Origin: Sphaerochaeta pleomorpha str. Grapes
GTDB lineage: Bacteria; Spirochaetota; Spirochaetia; Sphaerochaetales; Sphaerochaetaceae
Direction of reading: 5' to 3'
DNA length: 64,000 nucleotides
Assembly (NCBI RefSeq): GCF_000236685.1
Contig: NC_016633.1
Location: 1,488,001-1,552,000 of the forward strand
Each line of letters starts with the position of its first letter. The stretch's first letter is position 1. This document shows positions 42,931 to 52,397 of the stretch, in pieces. The notes beneath the pieces were generated by a model. It did no database searches, was not told the origin of the DNA, and was given only the letters and a program-made list of their open reading frames with translations. The position numbers were made by a program, and so were the translations under genes.

Positions 42931-44253
42931 TTACTGTTCCATTCTCCGGAGCAACTCAGTAGTTGCCTTTTCTAAATCCTGTGAACATTGACCCATATCT
43001 AGCGTCTGGAGGATTTTGTCTTTCATCAGCCAAACACCATCGACCATTGTATGGGTAACACTTAGGCCTGATACGGAATAAACGAGTTGCGTATAGAAAT
43101 CTTGCCCGCAAAGAGGTCCCCAGCCAATATCGCCAAGGTCTAGTGCAATGATGTCTGCTTTCTTCCCTGCTTCAAGAGAACCAATCTCATGTTCTTTTCC
43201 CAAGGCCTTAGCTCCTCCTTGGGTAGCCATCATTACCAAATCCTGGGCAGTGATGGCTTTGACATCCTGCTCACGATGAATAATCAGCTTTCCAGCGGTC
43301 CCCATTTCACCAAACATATCATAACTATTCGAATTGCACACATTATCTGTTCCCAGTACAACAGTAAGACCTGCTTCCCTCATGGCTTTCACGGGAGCAG
43401 CAGGAAAACCACTTCTCATAGCAGCAGATGGAGCCATTACTGGGAAAAACGGGTGTTTTGCAAGTAACTCAATATCTTCTTGGCCAATGGTTATCGAATG
43501 GGCAGCCAGAATAGGTATATCCAAGATACCGATTTCTTCCATTTTTTGGGCTGCGGAGCATCCAAATCGAGGTATACAATAATCATTCTCTTCATTACTT
43601 GTTGCAAAATGAATATGAAATCCTGAATTATATTTCTTCGCTAAGGCAATCTCACGCTTGATTAGCTCCAAGCTATTGTCCACGAAAAAAGCATGGGGAC
43701 CAACCCATCCAGTAATGCGGCTATTGTCTTTTGCCATTTCCAAAAATGATTCACATTTTACAAGTTCTCTCTCCCGTGAGGTGGCATCCCCTAGTTCCAC
43801 AATTCCATAGGCCAGCACACCACGCAAGCCTGATTTTTCAACCTGCTCAAAAATTTTGTCTGTGTAAAAATATTGGTCAGCAAAACAAGTCGTACCGGTA
43901 CGGATCATTTCGGCACAGGAAATGGGAGTAGTGAGACTTGCCATCTGCCCATCTGCAAACGATTCATAGCGTCTGAGCGTATTGAGAAACCCATCCATGG
44001 TAAACAGGGAGACTCCTTCACACATTCCCCTGGTGAGAACCATGGGGGTATGGTTATGACAGTTCACCAGCCCTGGCATGAGCAACCGATTCCCCAATTG
44101 TATTACCTCATCTTCAGGTCCAAAGGGGAAAGAACCCTCTCCTACCTCCATGATGGTATTTCCTTGTATTACGACGAACCCTGGGTTATATATACGAAAT
44201 GACAAATCCATGGTTAACACATATTTTGCTTCAAGAACTGTTCTCTTAGGCAT
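42931..44253 (-). CDS. amidohydrolase, SsnA/guanine deaminase-like
   Basis: 440 residues from the ATG at 44253, where GGAGGG lies 6 bp upstream. Metal-site motifs: NCHNHTPM (near residue 63), FHIHFATS (near 206), LAAHS (near 248) and LGTDNVC (near 300). This is the SsnA/atrazine-chlorohydrolase/adenosylhomocysteine-deaminase layout; length fits. A second, distant homologue is at 31975-33237. The context (BMP transporter permeases upstream, FGGY kinase downstream) suggests deamination of an imported purine or related nucleoside. Confidence 0.87.
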   Translation of the reverse strand: MPKRTVLEAKYVLTMDLSFRIYNPGFVVIQGNTIMEVGEGSFPFGPEDEVIQLGNRLLMPGLVNCHNHTPMVLTRGMCEGVSLFTMDGFLNTLRRYESFADGQMASLTTPISCAEMIRTGTTCFADQYFYTDKIFEQVEKSGLRGVLAYGIVELGDATSRERELVKCESFLEMAKDNSRITGWVGPHAFFVDNSLELIKREIALAKKYNSGFHIHFATSNEENDYCIPRFGCSAAQKMEEIGILDIPILAAHSITIGQEDIELLAKHPFFPVMAPSAAMRSGFPAAPVKAMREAGLTVVLGTDNVCNSNSYDMFGEMGTAGKLIIHREQDVKAITAQDLVMMATQGGAKALGKEHEIGSLEAGKKADIIALDLGDIGWGPLCGQDFYTQLVYSVSGLSVTHTMVDGVWLMKDKILQTLDMGQCSQDLEKATTELLRRMEQ

Positions 44254-44273
44254 TTTGCCCTCCATTTTTCTGA

Positions 44274-45236
44274 TTAGTGAAGTGAATTACGGCTTTTTCG
44301 TATCTTGGCTTTATAGGAAACAATACCGAGAATTGCCAAAGTCATGAAATATGGCAGAATTTGGATGATATAGGGTGGAATCTTTGTAACATTCTGCAAT
44401 CGAAGGGCAACTGCATCTGCTACACCAAAGAACAACCCGGCCAAGAAAGAACCTCCGGGATTATTAAAACCAAACAAAGCGGCGGCATTGCCCAGCCATC
44501 CCCTACCACTACTCATATCCCTGGTAAACAAGGTCAGATGACCTACCGAGAGAAAAGCTCCCCCCAGACATGCCATTGCTCCACTGAGTATTAAAGCTGA
44601 GTATTGAACGTTTTTGACAGATATCCCAACGGATTTTGCAGCATCTGGATTTTCTCCGACTGCTTTGAGATGTCTTCCATATTTAGTTTTCCCAAAAACA
44701 ATTATCATGCATATTGCCAGAATCCAAGTTACATACACAATACTATTATACCCAGAAAATAGTTTTCCTATCAGGGGAATCTTAGATAACAAAGGCAGGG
44801 AATAGGAAGGTAATTGAACAATGCTTGCATCAGACCACGTACCTGACTGATGGAAGATAGCCCTCATTAAAAAGACGGTAGTCTCACTGGCAAGCATATT
44901 GATTGCAATAGACAAAATAACAAGATTGACTCGAAAACTTGTATGCAACCAGGCAAAAAACCAACCCATTAAGGCACCGAACCCCATTGAGACAAGAACC
45001 CCTAAGTAGGTAGCCAAAACCGGATGGATGACCCCAAAGGCAGTATGGTTCCTAAATAAATACGTCGCCACGATTGCAACAAAGGAACCCCAAAGCATTT
45101 CTCCCTCAATGGCAAGGTTCAACACACCGGCTTTGTTACATAAAGCTGCTGCAAGTGCTGCCAAAATAACTGGAGTGGCAAGCCTTAGCGAGCTACTAAG
45201 GAGATTCATGGTAAAAAAATCCAATAAAGCATTCAT
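44274..45236 (-). CDS. ABC transporter permease, nucleoside type (second operon, second permease)
   Basis: 320 residues with eight to nine helices. NKAGVLNLAIEGEMLWGSF (residues 34-52) is the NxxxEG signature of the second permease, and KAVGENPDAAKSVGISVKNVQ the coupling loop. It is the homologue of the permease at 25564-26508. It overlaps the upstream permease by 4 bp. Confidence 0.9.
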   Translation of the reverse strand: MNALLDFFTMNLLSSSLRLATPVILAALAAALCNKAGVLNLAIEGEMLWGSFVAIVATYLFRNHTAFGVIHPVLATYLGVLVSMGFGALMGWFFAWLHTSFRVNLVILSIAINMLASETTVFLMRAIFHQSGTWSDASIVQLPSYSLPLLSKIPLIGKLFSGYNSIVYVTWILAICMIIVFGKTKYGRHLKAVGENPDAAKSVGISVKNVQYSALILSGAMACLGGAFLSVGHLTLFTRDMSSGRGWLGNAAALFGFNNPGGSFLAGLFFGVADAVALRLQNVTKIPPYIIQILPYFMTLAILGIVSYKAKIRKSRNSLH

Positions 45237-46342
45237 TGTGCCGACTCCTTTTTCCCTCTGATGTTTTTATACGATCTCTGGAAAAAATTGCTCACTTTTT
45301 TACAGGTCATTTCAACAACCGGTCTATATACATTCTCAGTTGCAACGAAGAAAATAATCAGAGCAATGAGAACACCCCCTAGCTCCCTAGGTATTTTAAG
45401 GTTTATCTGGAGCCCTAATTGGGCACCCTGCCGTATTCCAGCGAGAAGGATAGCAACTAGCATTACTCCAAAAGGATGGGAACCTCCAAGCATTGCAACA
45501 CTAAGGCCATCAAAGCCAAGGCCGGAAGAAAAACCGGTCATAATCCTATGGTAATTGCCCAAAATCTCCATGCATCCGGCAAGACCAGCGAGCCCTCCTC
45601 CTATGAACATGGTACGAAGGACGACACGCTCAGATTTTATGCCACCATACCTGGCAAACATCGGGGCTTTACCAACCATTCTCATTTCATAGCCCCCAGG
45701 GGTTTTCCAGATATATAGATACGAAAGGATTACCAGAAGTATTGCTATCACAAAGGAGATTCCCCACCGTGAACCTTTCACAAATTGAGGTAACCAGAGT
45801 GCTTGATCAAGTACCGCAGACTGGGCTTTTTGCCCGGCATCAGCCCGTAGGGGAAAGGCTACAAGATATTCCAAAGCTAACGTAGCTATGTTGTTCAGCA
45901 TAATTGAAGAAATAATCTCGTTAACCCCTAGCTTTACCTTCAACAACCCTGGTATCAAACCATAGAGACCACCAGCTAGGATTGAAGCGGCAATAATAAC
46001 AGGAACCATTAGATAAGGAGGAAGATTGAGTTGAATTCCCAGCCATGCCGCCATAACAGCCCCAAAAACATATTGCCCTTCCTGCGCAATACAAAACACG
46101 CCAACCCGAAAACCGTACATTGCAGCCAGACCAGTCAAGATCAAGGGTGTCGACTGACCCAAGGTAATCAGCAAGGGCCAGACTTTCCCTGAAAACCCGA
46201 ACGCACCGGAAACTAGAACCTTAAAGGCTTTCAACGGAGAAACCCCGGTTAAAGCAATTAATATAAAAGAGAAGGCTATTCCGAGCAAAATTGCGGTTAT
46301 CGAGACAAAAACAGCACTTCCAAATCTCTTTCCTCTTTTCAT
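45233..46342 (-). CDS. ABC transporter permease, nucleoside type (second operon, first permease)
   Basis: 369 residues. MYGFRVGVFCIAQEGQYVFGAVMAAWLG is the first-permease NxGxEG region in variant form (here CIAQEGQY), followed by GGLYGLIPGLLKVKLGVNEIISSIMLNNIA and the coupling loop MRMVGKAPMFARYGGIKSERV. It overlaps both neighbours by 4 bp, so the four transporter genes are tightly coupled. Confidence 0.9.
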   Translation of the reverse strand: MKRGKRFGSAVFVSITAILLGIAFSFILIALTGVSPLKAFKVLVSGAFGFSGKVWPLLITLGQSTPLILTGLAAMYGFRVGVFCIAQEGQYVFGAVMAAWLGIQLNLPPYLMVPVIIAASILAGGLYGLIPGLLKVKLGVNEIISSIMLNNIATLALEYLVAFPLRADAGQKAQSAVLDQALWLPQFVKGSRWGISFVIAILLVILSYLYIWKTPGGYEMRMVGKAPMFARYGGIKSERVVLRTMFIGGGLAGLAGCMEILGNYHRIMTGFSSGLGFDGLSVAMLGGSHPFGVMLVAILLAGIRQGAQLGLQINLKIPRELGGVLIALIIFFVATENVYRPVVEMTCKKVSNFFQRSYKNIRGKKESAQ

Positions 46343-47856
46343 ATTGATATGCCTCCAACCATTAACAGGCCGATAGTTTGTTCGTTAATTTCAGAGCCCT
46401 GCAATTCCCCCTGAATTTTTCCTGAATACATTACGCCTACGCGGTCACTAAGTGAAAGAATTTCCTCAAGTTCAACGGAAACAAGCAGTACAGCGACCCC
46501 TGCATCCCTCTGCTCGACTATCATTCTATGAACAAACTCAATGCTACCTACATCAAGCCCTCTCGTCGGTTGATTGACTATCAGTAACTTGGGATTAGTC
46601 GCCAGTTCACGTCCTAACACTACTTTCTGCATATTTCCACCACTCAGCTTAATCACAGGACTATCAATGGTCGCTCCTGCTATGGAATAGGAATCAATAA
46701 TCTGCTGTGCATGAATATTGCATACCTCTTCGTTTAGCAAACAGCCTCTTCGGAACTCTTTTCTATCTTCAAATCCAAGCAAAGTATTTTCAGAAACTGA
46801 GGCTTCAGGATTTAGCCCCATTGCAAGCCGGTCTTCAGGGACATGGGCAATCCCTTCTTTTCGCCTTCCTTGTACAGTCATCAGGGAAATATCCTTTCCA
46901 AGAAGACGTATTTTCCCTGATGTTGGCTGTATCATTCCGCAAATGCAGGAAACCAAAGCATCCTGACCATTGCCACTCACTCCTGCTACACCATAGATTT
47001 CACCTGAGCGAATCTGCATCGATACTGAATCCAACTTTACAATTCCGCTTCCATTACGGAATCGTAGGTTTTCAACAGAAAGGACGATATCTTTGGGCTC
47101 GGCTTTTTTCTTAAAGACCTGTAGAACCACATCTCTGCCAACCATCATATTTGCAAGATCTGCTATGGAGGTCTCCTTTGTTTCCCGCGTACCAATCACC
47201 ATACCTTTTCGCATTACAGTTATTCGGTCGGAAACATCCAAGACTTCCTGCAATTTATGGCTTATGAACAAGATGGTCGTTCCATTTTTTGCCAATCCCC
47301 GAAGGGTCTGGAGAAATTCCTTGACCTCTGAGGGGGTAAGCACGGCAGTCGGCTCATCAAGAATGAGAATCTTGACATTACGGGCAAGCATCTTGAGAAT
47401 TTCCAGTCTCTGAAGAAGCCCTACAGGCAGTGTTTCAGTTATGGCATCAGGATCGATGGGCAAATGATACTTCCGGGATAATTCCTTGACGAAGGCAATT
47501 TCTTTTCGATGGTTGAGTAACCCAAGACGAGTAGTTTCCATCCCCAGCACAACATTCTCTGCTACAGTAAAGGAATTCACCACCATAAAATGCTGATGTA
47601 CCATACCTATTCCTGTCTCGATAGCCTCAGAAGGGTTTTTAAAATGGACAGGATCTCCACCCACATAGATAGTACCGTTATCAGCCTGTTCCAGACCAAA
47701 CAGAATGTTCATGAGCGTAGATTTTCCAGCTCCGTTTTCTCCACAGATAGCATGGATTTCTCCCTCTACAATGGAAAAGCTTACAGCATGGTTTGCCTGT
47801 ACATTTGTTTCGGAATAGAATCGACTTATATTCTCAAACTTAATCACTTCTTTCAT
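46339..47856 (-). CDS. ABC transporter ATP-binding protein, nucleoside type (second operon)
   Basis: 505 residues, two ATPase domains. First domain: Walker A GENGAGKST, LPVGLLQRLEI, Walker B ILILDEPTAVL. Second: GVSGNGQDALV, LSGGNMQKVVLGRELA and NQPTRGLD. The second-domain sequence keeps the QPTRGLD loop that the paralogue at 22942-24480 has lost. It lies directly after a terminator hairpin that follows the binding-protein gene. Confidence 0.92.
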   Translation of the reverse strand: MKEVIKFENISRFYSETNVQANHAVSFSIVEGEIHAICGENGAGKSTLMNILFGLEQADNGTIYVGGDPVHFKNPSEAIETGIGMVHQHFMVVNSFTVAENVVLGMETTRLGLLNHRKEIAFVKELSRKYHLPIDPDAITETLPVGLLQRLEILKMLARNVKILILDEPTAVLTPSEVKEFLQTLRGLAKNGTTILFISHKLQEVLDVSDRITVMRKGMVIGTRETKETSIADLANMMVGRDVVLQVFKKKAEPKDIVLSVENLRFRNGSGIVKLDSVSMQIRSGEIYGVAGVSGNGQDALVSCICGMIQPTSGKIRLLGKDISLMTVQGRRKEGIAHVPEDRLAMGLNPEASVSENTLLGFEDRKEFRRGCLLNEEVCNIHAQQIIDSYSIAGATIDSPVIKLSGGNMQKVVLGRELATNPKLLIVNQPTRGLDVGSIEFVHRMIVEQRDAGVAVLLVSVELEEILSLSDRVGVMYSGKIQGELQGSEINEQTIGLLMVGGISI

Positions 47857-47869
47857 GCGAACTCCCTAT

Positions 47870-47913
47870 AAAAACAGCCCCCCTCCCATATAGTTTGGGA
47901 TGGAGGCATTGAA
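47870..47913 (-). terminator. intra-operon terminator/attenuator after the second BMP gene
   Basis: On the minus strand GCCTCCATCCCA pairs with TGGGAGGGGGGC (12 bp, one mismatch), then TGTTTTTATAGG. It is between the binding-protein and ATPase genes, as in the first BMP operon. Confidence 0.8.
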
Positions 47914-47923
47914 TGGGAAAATA

Positions 47924-48988
47924 TTACTTGAGAGATTCCCAGAGAGGTTCGGTTAATGCATCATATACCTTATACTCACCGCTCAGAATCTTTGCCCGAT
48001 AATCAGCAGCGACCTTCTGGATTTCAGGAAGTTTAGCTACCATATCGGAAGGTCCTTTGTCAGCAAAGGTAGTTACACCCGTATCCCAGGAAAGTCCTGT
48101 TGCCCCATCTTCCATATCAAGGGTACGGAAGCCCCCCTGGAAAGTTCCTTGTACATATTCTTTGATTAAATCATAGGTACTGTTATCTACCCTTTTGATT
48201 ACAGAGGTAATGATATGCCCTGGATAAAATCCATCCTGGACATTGTCTACCCCGATAGCAAACAGATTACGCTCTGCAGCGGCAGCAAGAACACCTTCTC
48301 CAGAAAGTCCACAGACCTGATAAAGAATGTCACAGCCTTCATCATACAAGGCGATTGCGCTTTCTTTTCCCAGGGTAGGGTTCGAAAAATCGAATCCAAG
48401 ATAGTTTACATACACCTTACATTCGGGATTAACAGCGAGAACACCTTGCTTAAAGCCATAGTAGAACTGATTGATACCAGGGGCATCACCACCGCAGACT
48501 ACACCGACTTTATCAGTCTTTGTAAGCATACCGCTCACAACACCCGCTAGGAAACTGGATTTATTCACATTGATTAAGAGGGAAGCAAGGTTCGAAGGAA
48601 GTTTTTCTGCAAACAGTTCGCTTGGGGATCCAAACAACTGTTCAGGATATTCAGTTGCCAAATCCAGCATCATTTGAGTGTCCAGTCCAACTCCAAGAAT
48701 CAAGTCATATCCTTTATTAATGGCACTTCGCATTGCTGTTTCGTGCTCATGGACCCCTTGGGTCTCAATTAAATCTACTTTGACAGGCAATTCCTTATTT
48801 GCCCGTTCAACTCCAATTGCAGCGCTATCACAGAAAGAACGATCCCCAAGGGGGCTGGGAAGGACAACAGCAACTGTAATCAGGTCTTTTTCGGCTTCTA
48901 CTGCAGCTGATTCCTTTGCTCCACTTGCAAAAAGTGAAATAGAGGCTGCCAGAACCATGAGCACAACAAAACAGAACTTTTTTTTCAT
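47924..48988 (-). CDS. BMP-family ABC transporter substrate-binding protein (second operon)
   Basis: 354 residues from the ATG at 48988, which follows GGGAGATGAG. Signal peptide 1-21, cleaved near LFASG; no lipobox. The mature part has VAVVLPSPLGDRSFCDSAAIGVERA, GYDLILGVGLDTQ, SSFLAGVVSGML, VGVVCGGDAPGINQFYYGFKQGV and the QVCGLSGEGVLAAA strand, all typical of BMP proteins. Ligand not known; the operon genes point to a nucleoside or a modified nucleoside. Confidence 0.9.
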   Translation of the reverse strand: MKKKFCFVVLMVLAASISLFASGAKESAAVEAEKDLITVAVVLPSPLGDRSFCDSAAIGVERANKELPVKVDLIETQGVHEHETAMRSAINKGYDLILGVGLDTQMMLDLATEYPEQLFGSPSELFAEKLPSNLASLLINVNKSSFLAGVVSGMLTKTDKVGVVCGGDAPGINQFYYGFKQGVLAVNPECKVYVNYLGFDFSNPTLGKESAIALYDEGCDILYQVCGLSGEGVLAAAAERNLFAIGVDNVQDGFYPGHIITSVIKRVDNSTYDLIKEYVQGTFQGGFRTLDMEDGATGLSWDTGVTTFADKGPSDMVAKLPEIQKVAADYRAKILSGEYKVYDALTEPLWESLK

Positions 48989-49008
48989 TTTCTCATCTCC
49001 CATAGATA

Positions 49009-49821
49009 TTATTTCCTGAATGCCGTAACGACATCCATGAATCTCAATACTTCTTCCTTGTCGACCATCTCAAAAAAATCCCCATTCCGTTTGAAAGCCG
49101 ACCCAACTACAGCACCATCAACCACTGACAATTTCGATGCAACACTCTCAACGGTACATCCGGTATTTGCGAAGACAGGAGTATCAGGTACCGCTTCTGC
49201 AACCCGGGCCAGTAATTCAGAAGAAGTCTCAGCCCCTGCAGTTCTCCCAGAGATACAGAGGATATCAGGCTGATGATTGAAAACTGTTGTTTTTGCAATA
49301 TCCACAAGATCCCTGTTTCCAAGATATACACTTGCCTCTGGGAATATATTGAACATCAGTTTGACAGATTCTCCCCCGATATCACGTCTCCTTCTGGCAA
49401 TGCTTCCATAGTTGGTATCCCAGAGACCAAAGTCACTAGCATAGACTCCGCTAAATATCTCACGAACAAAGGTAGCTCCTGTCACTACGGCAAGTTCAAC
49501 ACTTGCTTTTGCATCCCAAAGAACATTCACCCCATAGGGAATCTTTATCTCGGATTTGATTTCCCCTATTATCCTTCCCATTGCTGCGATCGTTATAGGC
49601 TCTACTTTGGTCAGATACGGAAGACTGAACTCATTGGAAAACATTACCGCATCAACACCACCTTCCTGCAATGCAGTCAAGTTCTTCAATGCTCGGTCAA
49701 CCACCCATTCCATTCCTTTGTTGTTATCATACTTAGGGTCCCCAGGAAGGGGATCAAGATGACACATTGCAATAATGGGTTTTTCGGTCCCATATGCATC
49801 TTTCAACCAATTCTTACTCAT
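49009..49821 (-). CDS. BtpA/SgcQ-family protein
   Basis: 270 residues. The start PIIAMCHLDPLPGDPKYD is the family hallmark, followed by LQEGGVDAVMFSNEFSLPYL, IPYGVNVLWDAKASVELAVVTGATFVREIFSGVY and FANTGCTVESVASKLSVVDGAVVGSAFKRNG. The fold is TIM-barrel-like, similar to phosphoribosylanthranilate isomerase. BtpA acts in photosystem I biogenesis in cyanobacteria, but SgcQ-type members occur in sugar operons, where an enzyme role (for example on a phosphorylated sugar or base-linked sugar) is likely but unproven. It sits between the DeoR regulator and the BMP gene. Confidence 0.87.
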   Translation of the reverse strand: MSKNWLKDAYGTEKPIIAMCHLDPLPGDPKYDNNKGMEWVVDRALKNLTALQEGGVDAVMFSNEFSLPYLTKVEPITIAAMGRIIGEIKSEIKIPYGVNVLWDAKASVELAVVTGATFVREIFSGVYASDFGLWDTNYGSIARRRRDIGGESVKLMFNIFPEASVYLGNRDLVDIAKTTVFNHQPDILCISGRTAGAETSSELLARVAEAVPDTPVFANTGCTVESVASKLSVVDGAVVGSAFKRNGDFFEMVDKEEVLRFMDVVTAFRK

Positions 49822-49841
49822 GTTTCCTCCACAGTGCCAAA

Positions 49842-50600
49842 CTATTTCGGTTGGATCACCGTTATTCCTTGTTGCTGAAATGAATCGCGAAGAGGCTCAG
49901 GTACCTTACCGTCGGTAACAACAATATCAAGAACCTCCAGATCACAGATTTTTGCAAATGTGATCTTATTAAATTTAGAATAATCAGCCAAAGCGATAAC
50001 CTGATGGGAGTTTTCCACCAAGATCCTTTTTACAGCAGCATCCTCTGCATTGTATTCAGTTACCCCTACTTTGCTGTCAATCCCACCAATGCCCATAAAA
50101 AATTGGTCAACGTGGATATTCCTCAAAAACTCAAGTGTGTAACTACCTATCAGAGAACCTTCTCCGGGGCGAAGCAATCCTCCAGGTACAATTACCTGTA
50201 GGTTGCTATGACTGAGACAGAAATTCATAACCCGAAGGTTAGTGGTGATAATAGTAATCTCTTGATAATCTGCTAGGCTTTGAGCCAACGCCAAGGCTGT
50301 TGTCCCACTATCAAGAGCTATGGTAGTGCCTTCCTTAACCAGGGAAGCCGCCAAGCGTGCAATTGTTTGTTTTGCTTCCAAAGAACTGGAAGCACGCAAA
50401 TCAAACTGTGGTTCCTGGATGCATTTATTAATGGTCATTGCCCCGCCGTGAACCCTACGGATCATCATTTTTTCCTCAAGCGGTTGAAGATCTCGTCGAA
50501 TTGTCATTTCAGATACCTGCAAACGGGCAGAAAGATCTGCAACAGAAATGAAACCTGATTGATCCAATAACCCAAGGATTACTTGTTGTCTCTTATTCAT
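49842..50600 (-). CDS. DeoR-family transcriptional regulator
   Basis: 252 residues from the ATG at 50600, with AGGGAGA 5 bp upstream. The N-terminal HTH is MNKRQQVILGLLDQSGFISVADLSARLQVSEMTIRRDLQPLEEKMMIRRVHGGAM. The rest is the sugar-phosphate-binding domain (ALDSGTTALALAQSLA, VIVPGGLLRPGEGSLIGS, AALADYSKF-like IALADYSKFNKI). It probably senses a phosphorylated intermediate of the pathway and controls the operon 49821-41420. A promoter on the minus strand lies just upstream. Confidence 0.92.
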   Translation of the reverse strand: MNKRQQVILGLLDQSGFISVADLSARLQVSEMTIRRDLQPLEEKMMIRRVHGGAMTINKCIQEPQFDLRASSSLEAKQTIARLAASLVKEGTTIALDSGTTALALAQSLADYQEITIITTNLRVMNFCLSHSNLQVIVPGGLLRPGEGSLIGSYTLEFLRNIHVDQFFMGIGGIDSKVGVTEYNAEDAAVKRILVENSHQVIALADYSKFNKITFAKICDLEVLDIVVTDGKVPEPLRDSFQQQGITVIQPK

Positions 50601-50641
50601 AATCTCCCTGCTTTGTTCGACTACGCTCACCATGCCTTTTA

Positions 50642-50670
50642 CTTATCATGCATGCAACACAATCTGTCAA
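50642..50670 (-). promoter_or_regulatory. promoter of the deoR-btpA-BMP operon
   Basis: On the minus strand: TTGACA (50665-50670), 17-bp spacer, GATAAG (50642-50647). The spacer contains the palindrome CATGCATG. Confidence 0.6.
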
Positions 50671-51034
50671 TAAAAGGTTTTTGTAATGAATCGAGTCTTA
50701 CATAGTAAAAAAAAAGGAAAAACAACATAGATATAAACAGGATAAATAAGAATGGTTAATCTTACAAATTCATCATTTTTTATATACTAACAGCAATTTT
50801 GTTTTAGCAGATTTGAATATTTTATCAAATTTTTCGATAGTATTTTTATTAATTTCTGTGCAGTCTCATTGTAAATAGAGAATAATAATTGAGCTCAAGG
50901 AGAAACCAGATGAGCTTTATCGAACATATTTTGGTGTGAATTCGAACATTTACCTTTTTTTGGGTTTTATTTGTGTTAATTCACACAAACTTCAAATTTG
51001 ATCTTTTGTTGCAATTACAAGCCATTTATGCAAC
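50671..51034. other. gene-free stretch with RBS-linked 9-codon frame and palindrome
   Basis: No full gene is seen. An AAGGAG site and ATG at 50910 start a 9-codon plus-strand frame that ends at TGA 50937-50939; its first codons (MSFIE) match those of the permease gene at 25564. Next to it TTGTGTTAATTCACACAA (50971-50988) is a near-perfect palindrome, and GTGTGAATT/AATTCACAC form an outer pair (50934-50942 with 50978-50986). These look like remains of an expressed unit. Confidence 0.45.
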
Positions 51035-51077
51035 AAAAAAATCTCCCTGATCTCATCTTTCAAAGACCGGGGAGATT
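51035..51077 (-). terminator. terminator of the alcohol dehydrogenase gene
   Basis: On the minus strand AATCTCCC pairs with GGGAGATT (one extra G bulge), followed by seven Ts (51034-51040 region). Confidence 0.8.
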
Positions 51078-51099
51078 GAAGAAATACCCTGACAGAAGT

Positions 51100-52269
51100 T
51101 TAGGCAAAAGACTTTGAGTAAATCTTGAGACAATCCTCATCGGACAATACTACAGGATCGACAGCAAAAAGACCGCCCATGTTGGCTCTGGCATTTGCAA
51201 CCATAGGAAGCAACTCTTGCTGTGTAATCTGGTAGTCTGACATTTTAAGCGAGTCAACCTGACAGGCTTTCTGCAATTCGACAAGAGCCTGCACAAAATC
51301 CATAGGATCCTTTGCATCGGTCTTTCCCATTGCCTTGGCCATATCAACCATTCGCTGGTCACAGGCATGAACCGAAGCCATGTGGGTATAGTATTCACGG
51401 CTAATCATGATCAGGCCTGCCCCATGGGGAAGATTTGGATGATAAGCACTCATTGCATGTTCGAGAGAATGTTCAGAGATACAACCCGAGGTCGACTCTA
51501 CCATACCAGCTAGGGTATTTCCCAGGGCCACATCTTCCCTTGCCTTAAGGTTGCTACCATCTTTCACTGCGGTTTCAAGACTCCGGGCAATAACCTTGAT
51601 AGCCTCGAGGCTATAAAGGTCGCTGAGTGTATTCGCTGTATTGTTGATATACCCCTCTGTGCTGTGGAACAAGGCATCAAAGCCCTGGTAGGCAGTCAGA
51701 TGGGGAGGAACCGTAACCATGAGTTCTGGGTCTACGATGCTTAACACAGGGAAGGTCCCGAGGTAGCCCGAACCAATTTTCTCGTTGGTCTCTTCTTTGG
51801 TGATTACCAGCCAAGGATCGGCTTCTGTACCGGTTCCTGCAGTCGTAGTGATTGCCACGATGGGAAGAGGCCAGGTTGGGATAGCTTTTTGGCCTCCACT
51901 GCCACCACCGATATAATCCCAGAATTCACCTTCATTGGTAGCCATGATTGCAATGGCTTTCGCTGAGTCAATCGTGGAACCACCACCCAGGCCGATTACA
52001 AAATCACAGCCGTGCTCTTTGGCAAAGGCTGCTCCTTCGCTCACATGTCTTCTTACTGGATTGGGTAGGATTTTGTCGAACACGACAGATGCCACCTTGG
52101 CTTTTTTAAGTTCGTCTTCCACTCTCTGTAAATATCCGTTGGCCCGGGTCGATTTACCGGAAGAAATAACGATCAGGGCTTTCTTTCCAGGCAGGTCCTG
52201 TTCATGCAGGTGATTAAGTTGACCAATGCCAAAAAGAACCTTCGTTGGAATGTGATATGTAAATGTCAT
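51100..52269 (-). CDS. iron-containing alcohol dehydrogenase
   Basis: 389 residues from the ATG at 52269, which follows GGAGG by 6 bp. NAD-binding motif GLGGGSTIDSAKA (near residues 94-106), TTAGTGTEAD, DPELMVTVP, then the metal site: DALFHSTEGYI with Asp and His, SEHSLEHAMSAYHPNLPHGAGL with three His. This is the Fe-ADH family (lactaldehyde reductase, 1,3-propanediol and butanol dehydrogenases). The substrate is unknown; the sugar-acid context of the next operon makes an aldehyde from sugar cleavage plausible. Confidence 0.9.
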   Translation of the reverse strand: MTFTYHIPTKVLFGIGQLNHLHEQDLPGKKALIVISSGKSTRANGYLQRVEDELKKAKVASVVFDKILPNPVRRHVSEGAAFAKEHGCDFVIGLGGGSTIDSAKAIAIMATNEGEFWDYIGGGSGGQKAIPTWPLPIVAITTTAGTGTEADPWLVITKEETNEKIGSGYLGTFPVLSIVDPELMVTVPPHLTAYQGFDALFHSTEGYINNTANTLSDLYSLEAIKVIARSLETAVKDGSNLKAREDVALGNTLAGMVESTSGCISEHSLEHAMSAYHPNLPHGAGLIMISREYYTHMASVHACDQRMVDMAKAMGKTDAKDPMDFVQALVELQKACQVDSLKMSDYQITQQELLPMVANARANMGGLFAVDPVVLSDEDCLKIYSKSFA

Positions 52270-52334
52270 CGTTGCCTCCAATTTTTAATACCTATTGCTA
52301 ATATAGGGATTTATAGGCTATTAGGCAAATAAAA

Positions 52335-52378
52335 ACAGTACAGGCTGCCACACCGAAAGGTGCAACAGCCTGTTTCCT
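52335..52378 (-). terminator. terminator of the first dctPQM operon
   Basis: On the minus strand ACAGGCTG pairs with CAGCCTGT around an inner hairpin (GCACC/GGTGT), then TACTGTTTTTATT. The same element, almost base for base, lies at 58543-58585. Confidence 0.8.
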
Positions 52379-52397
52379 ATTTACATACGATGAAGGG

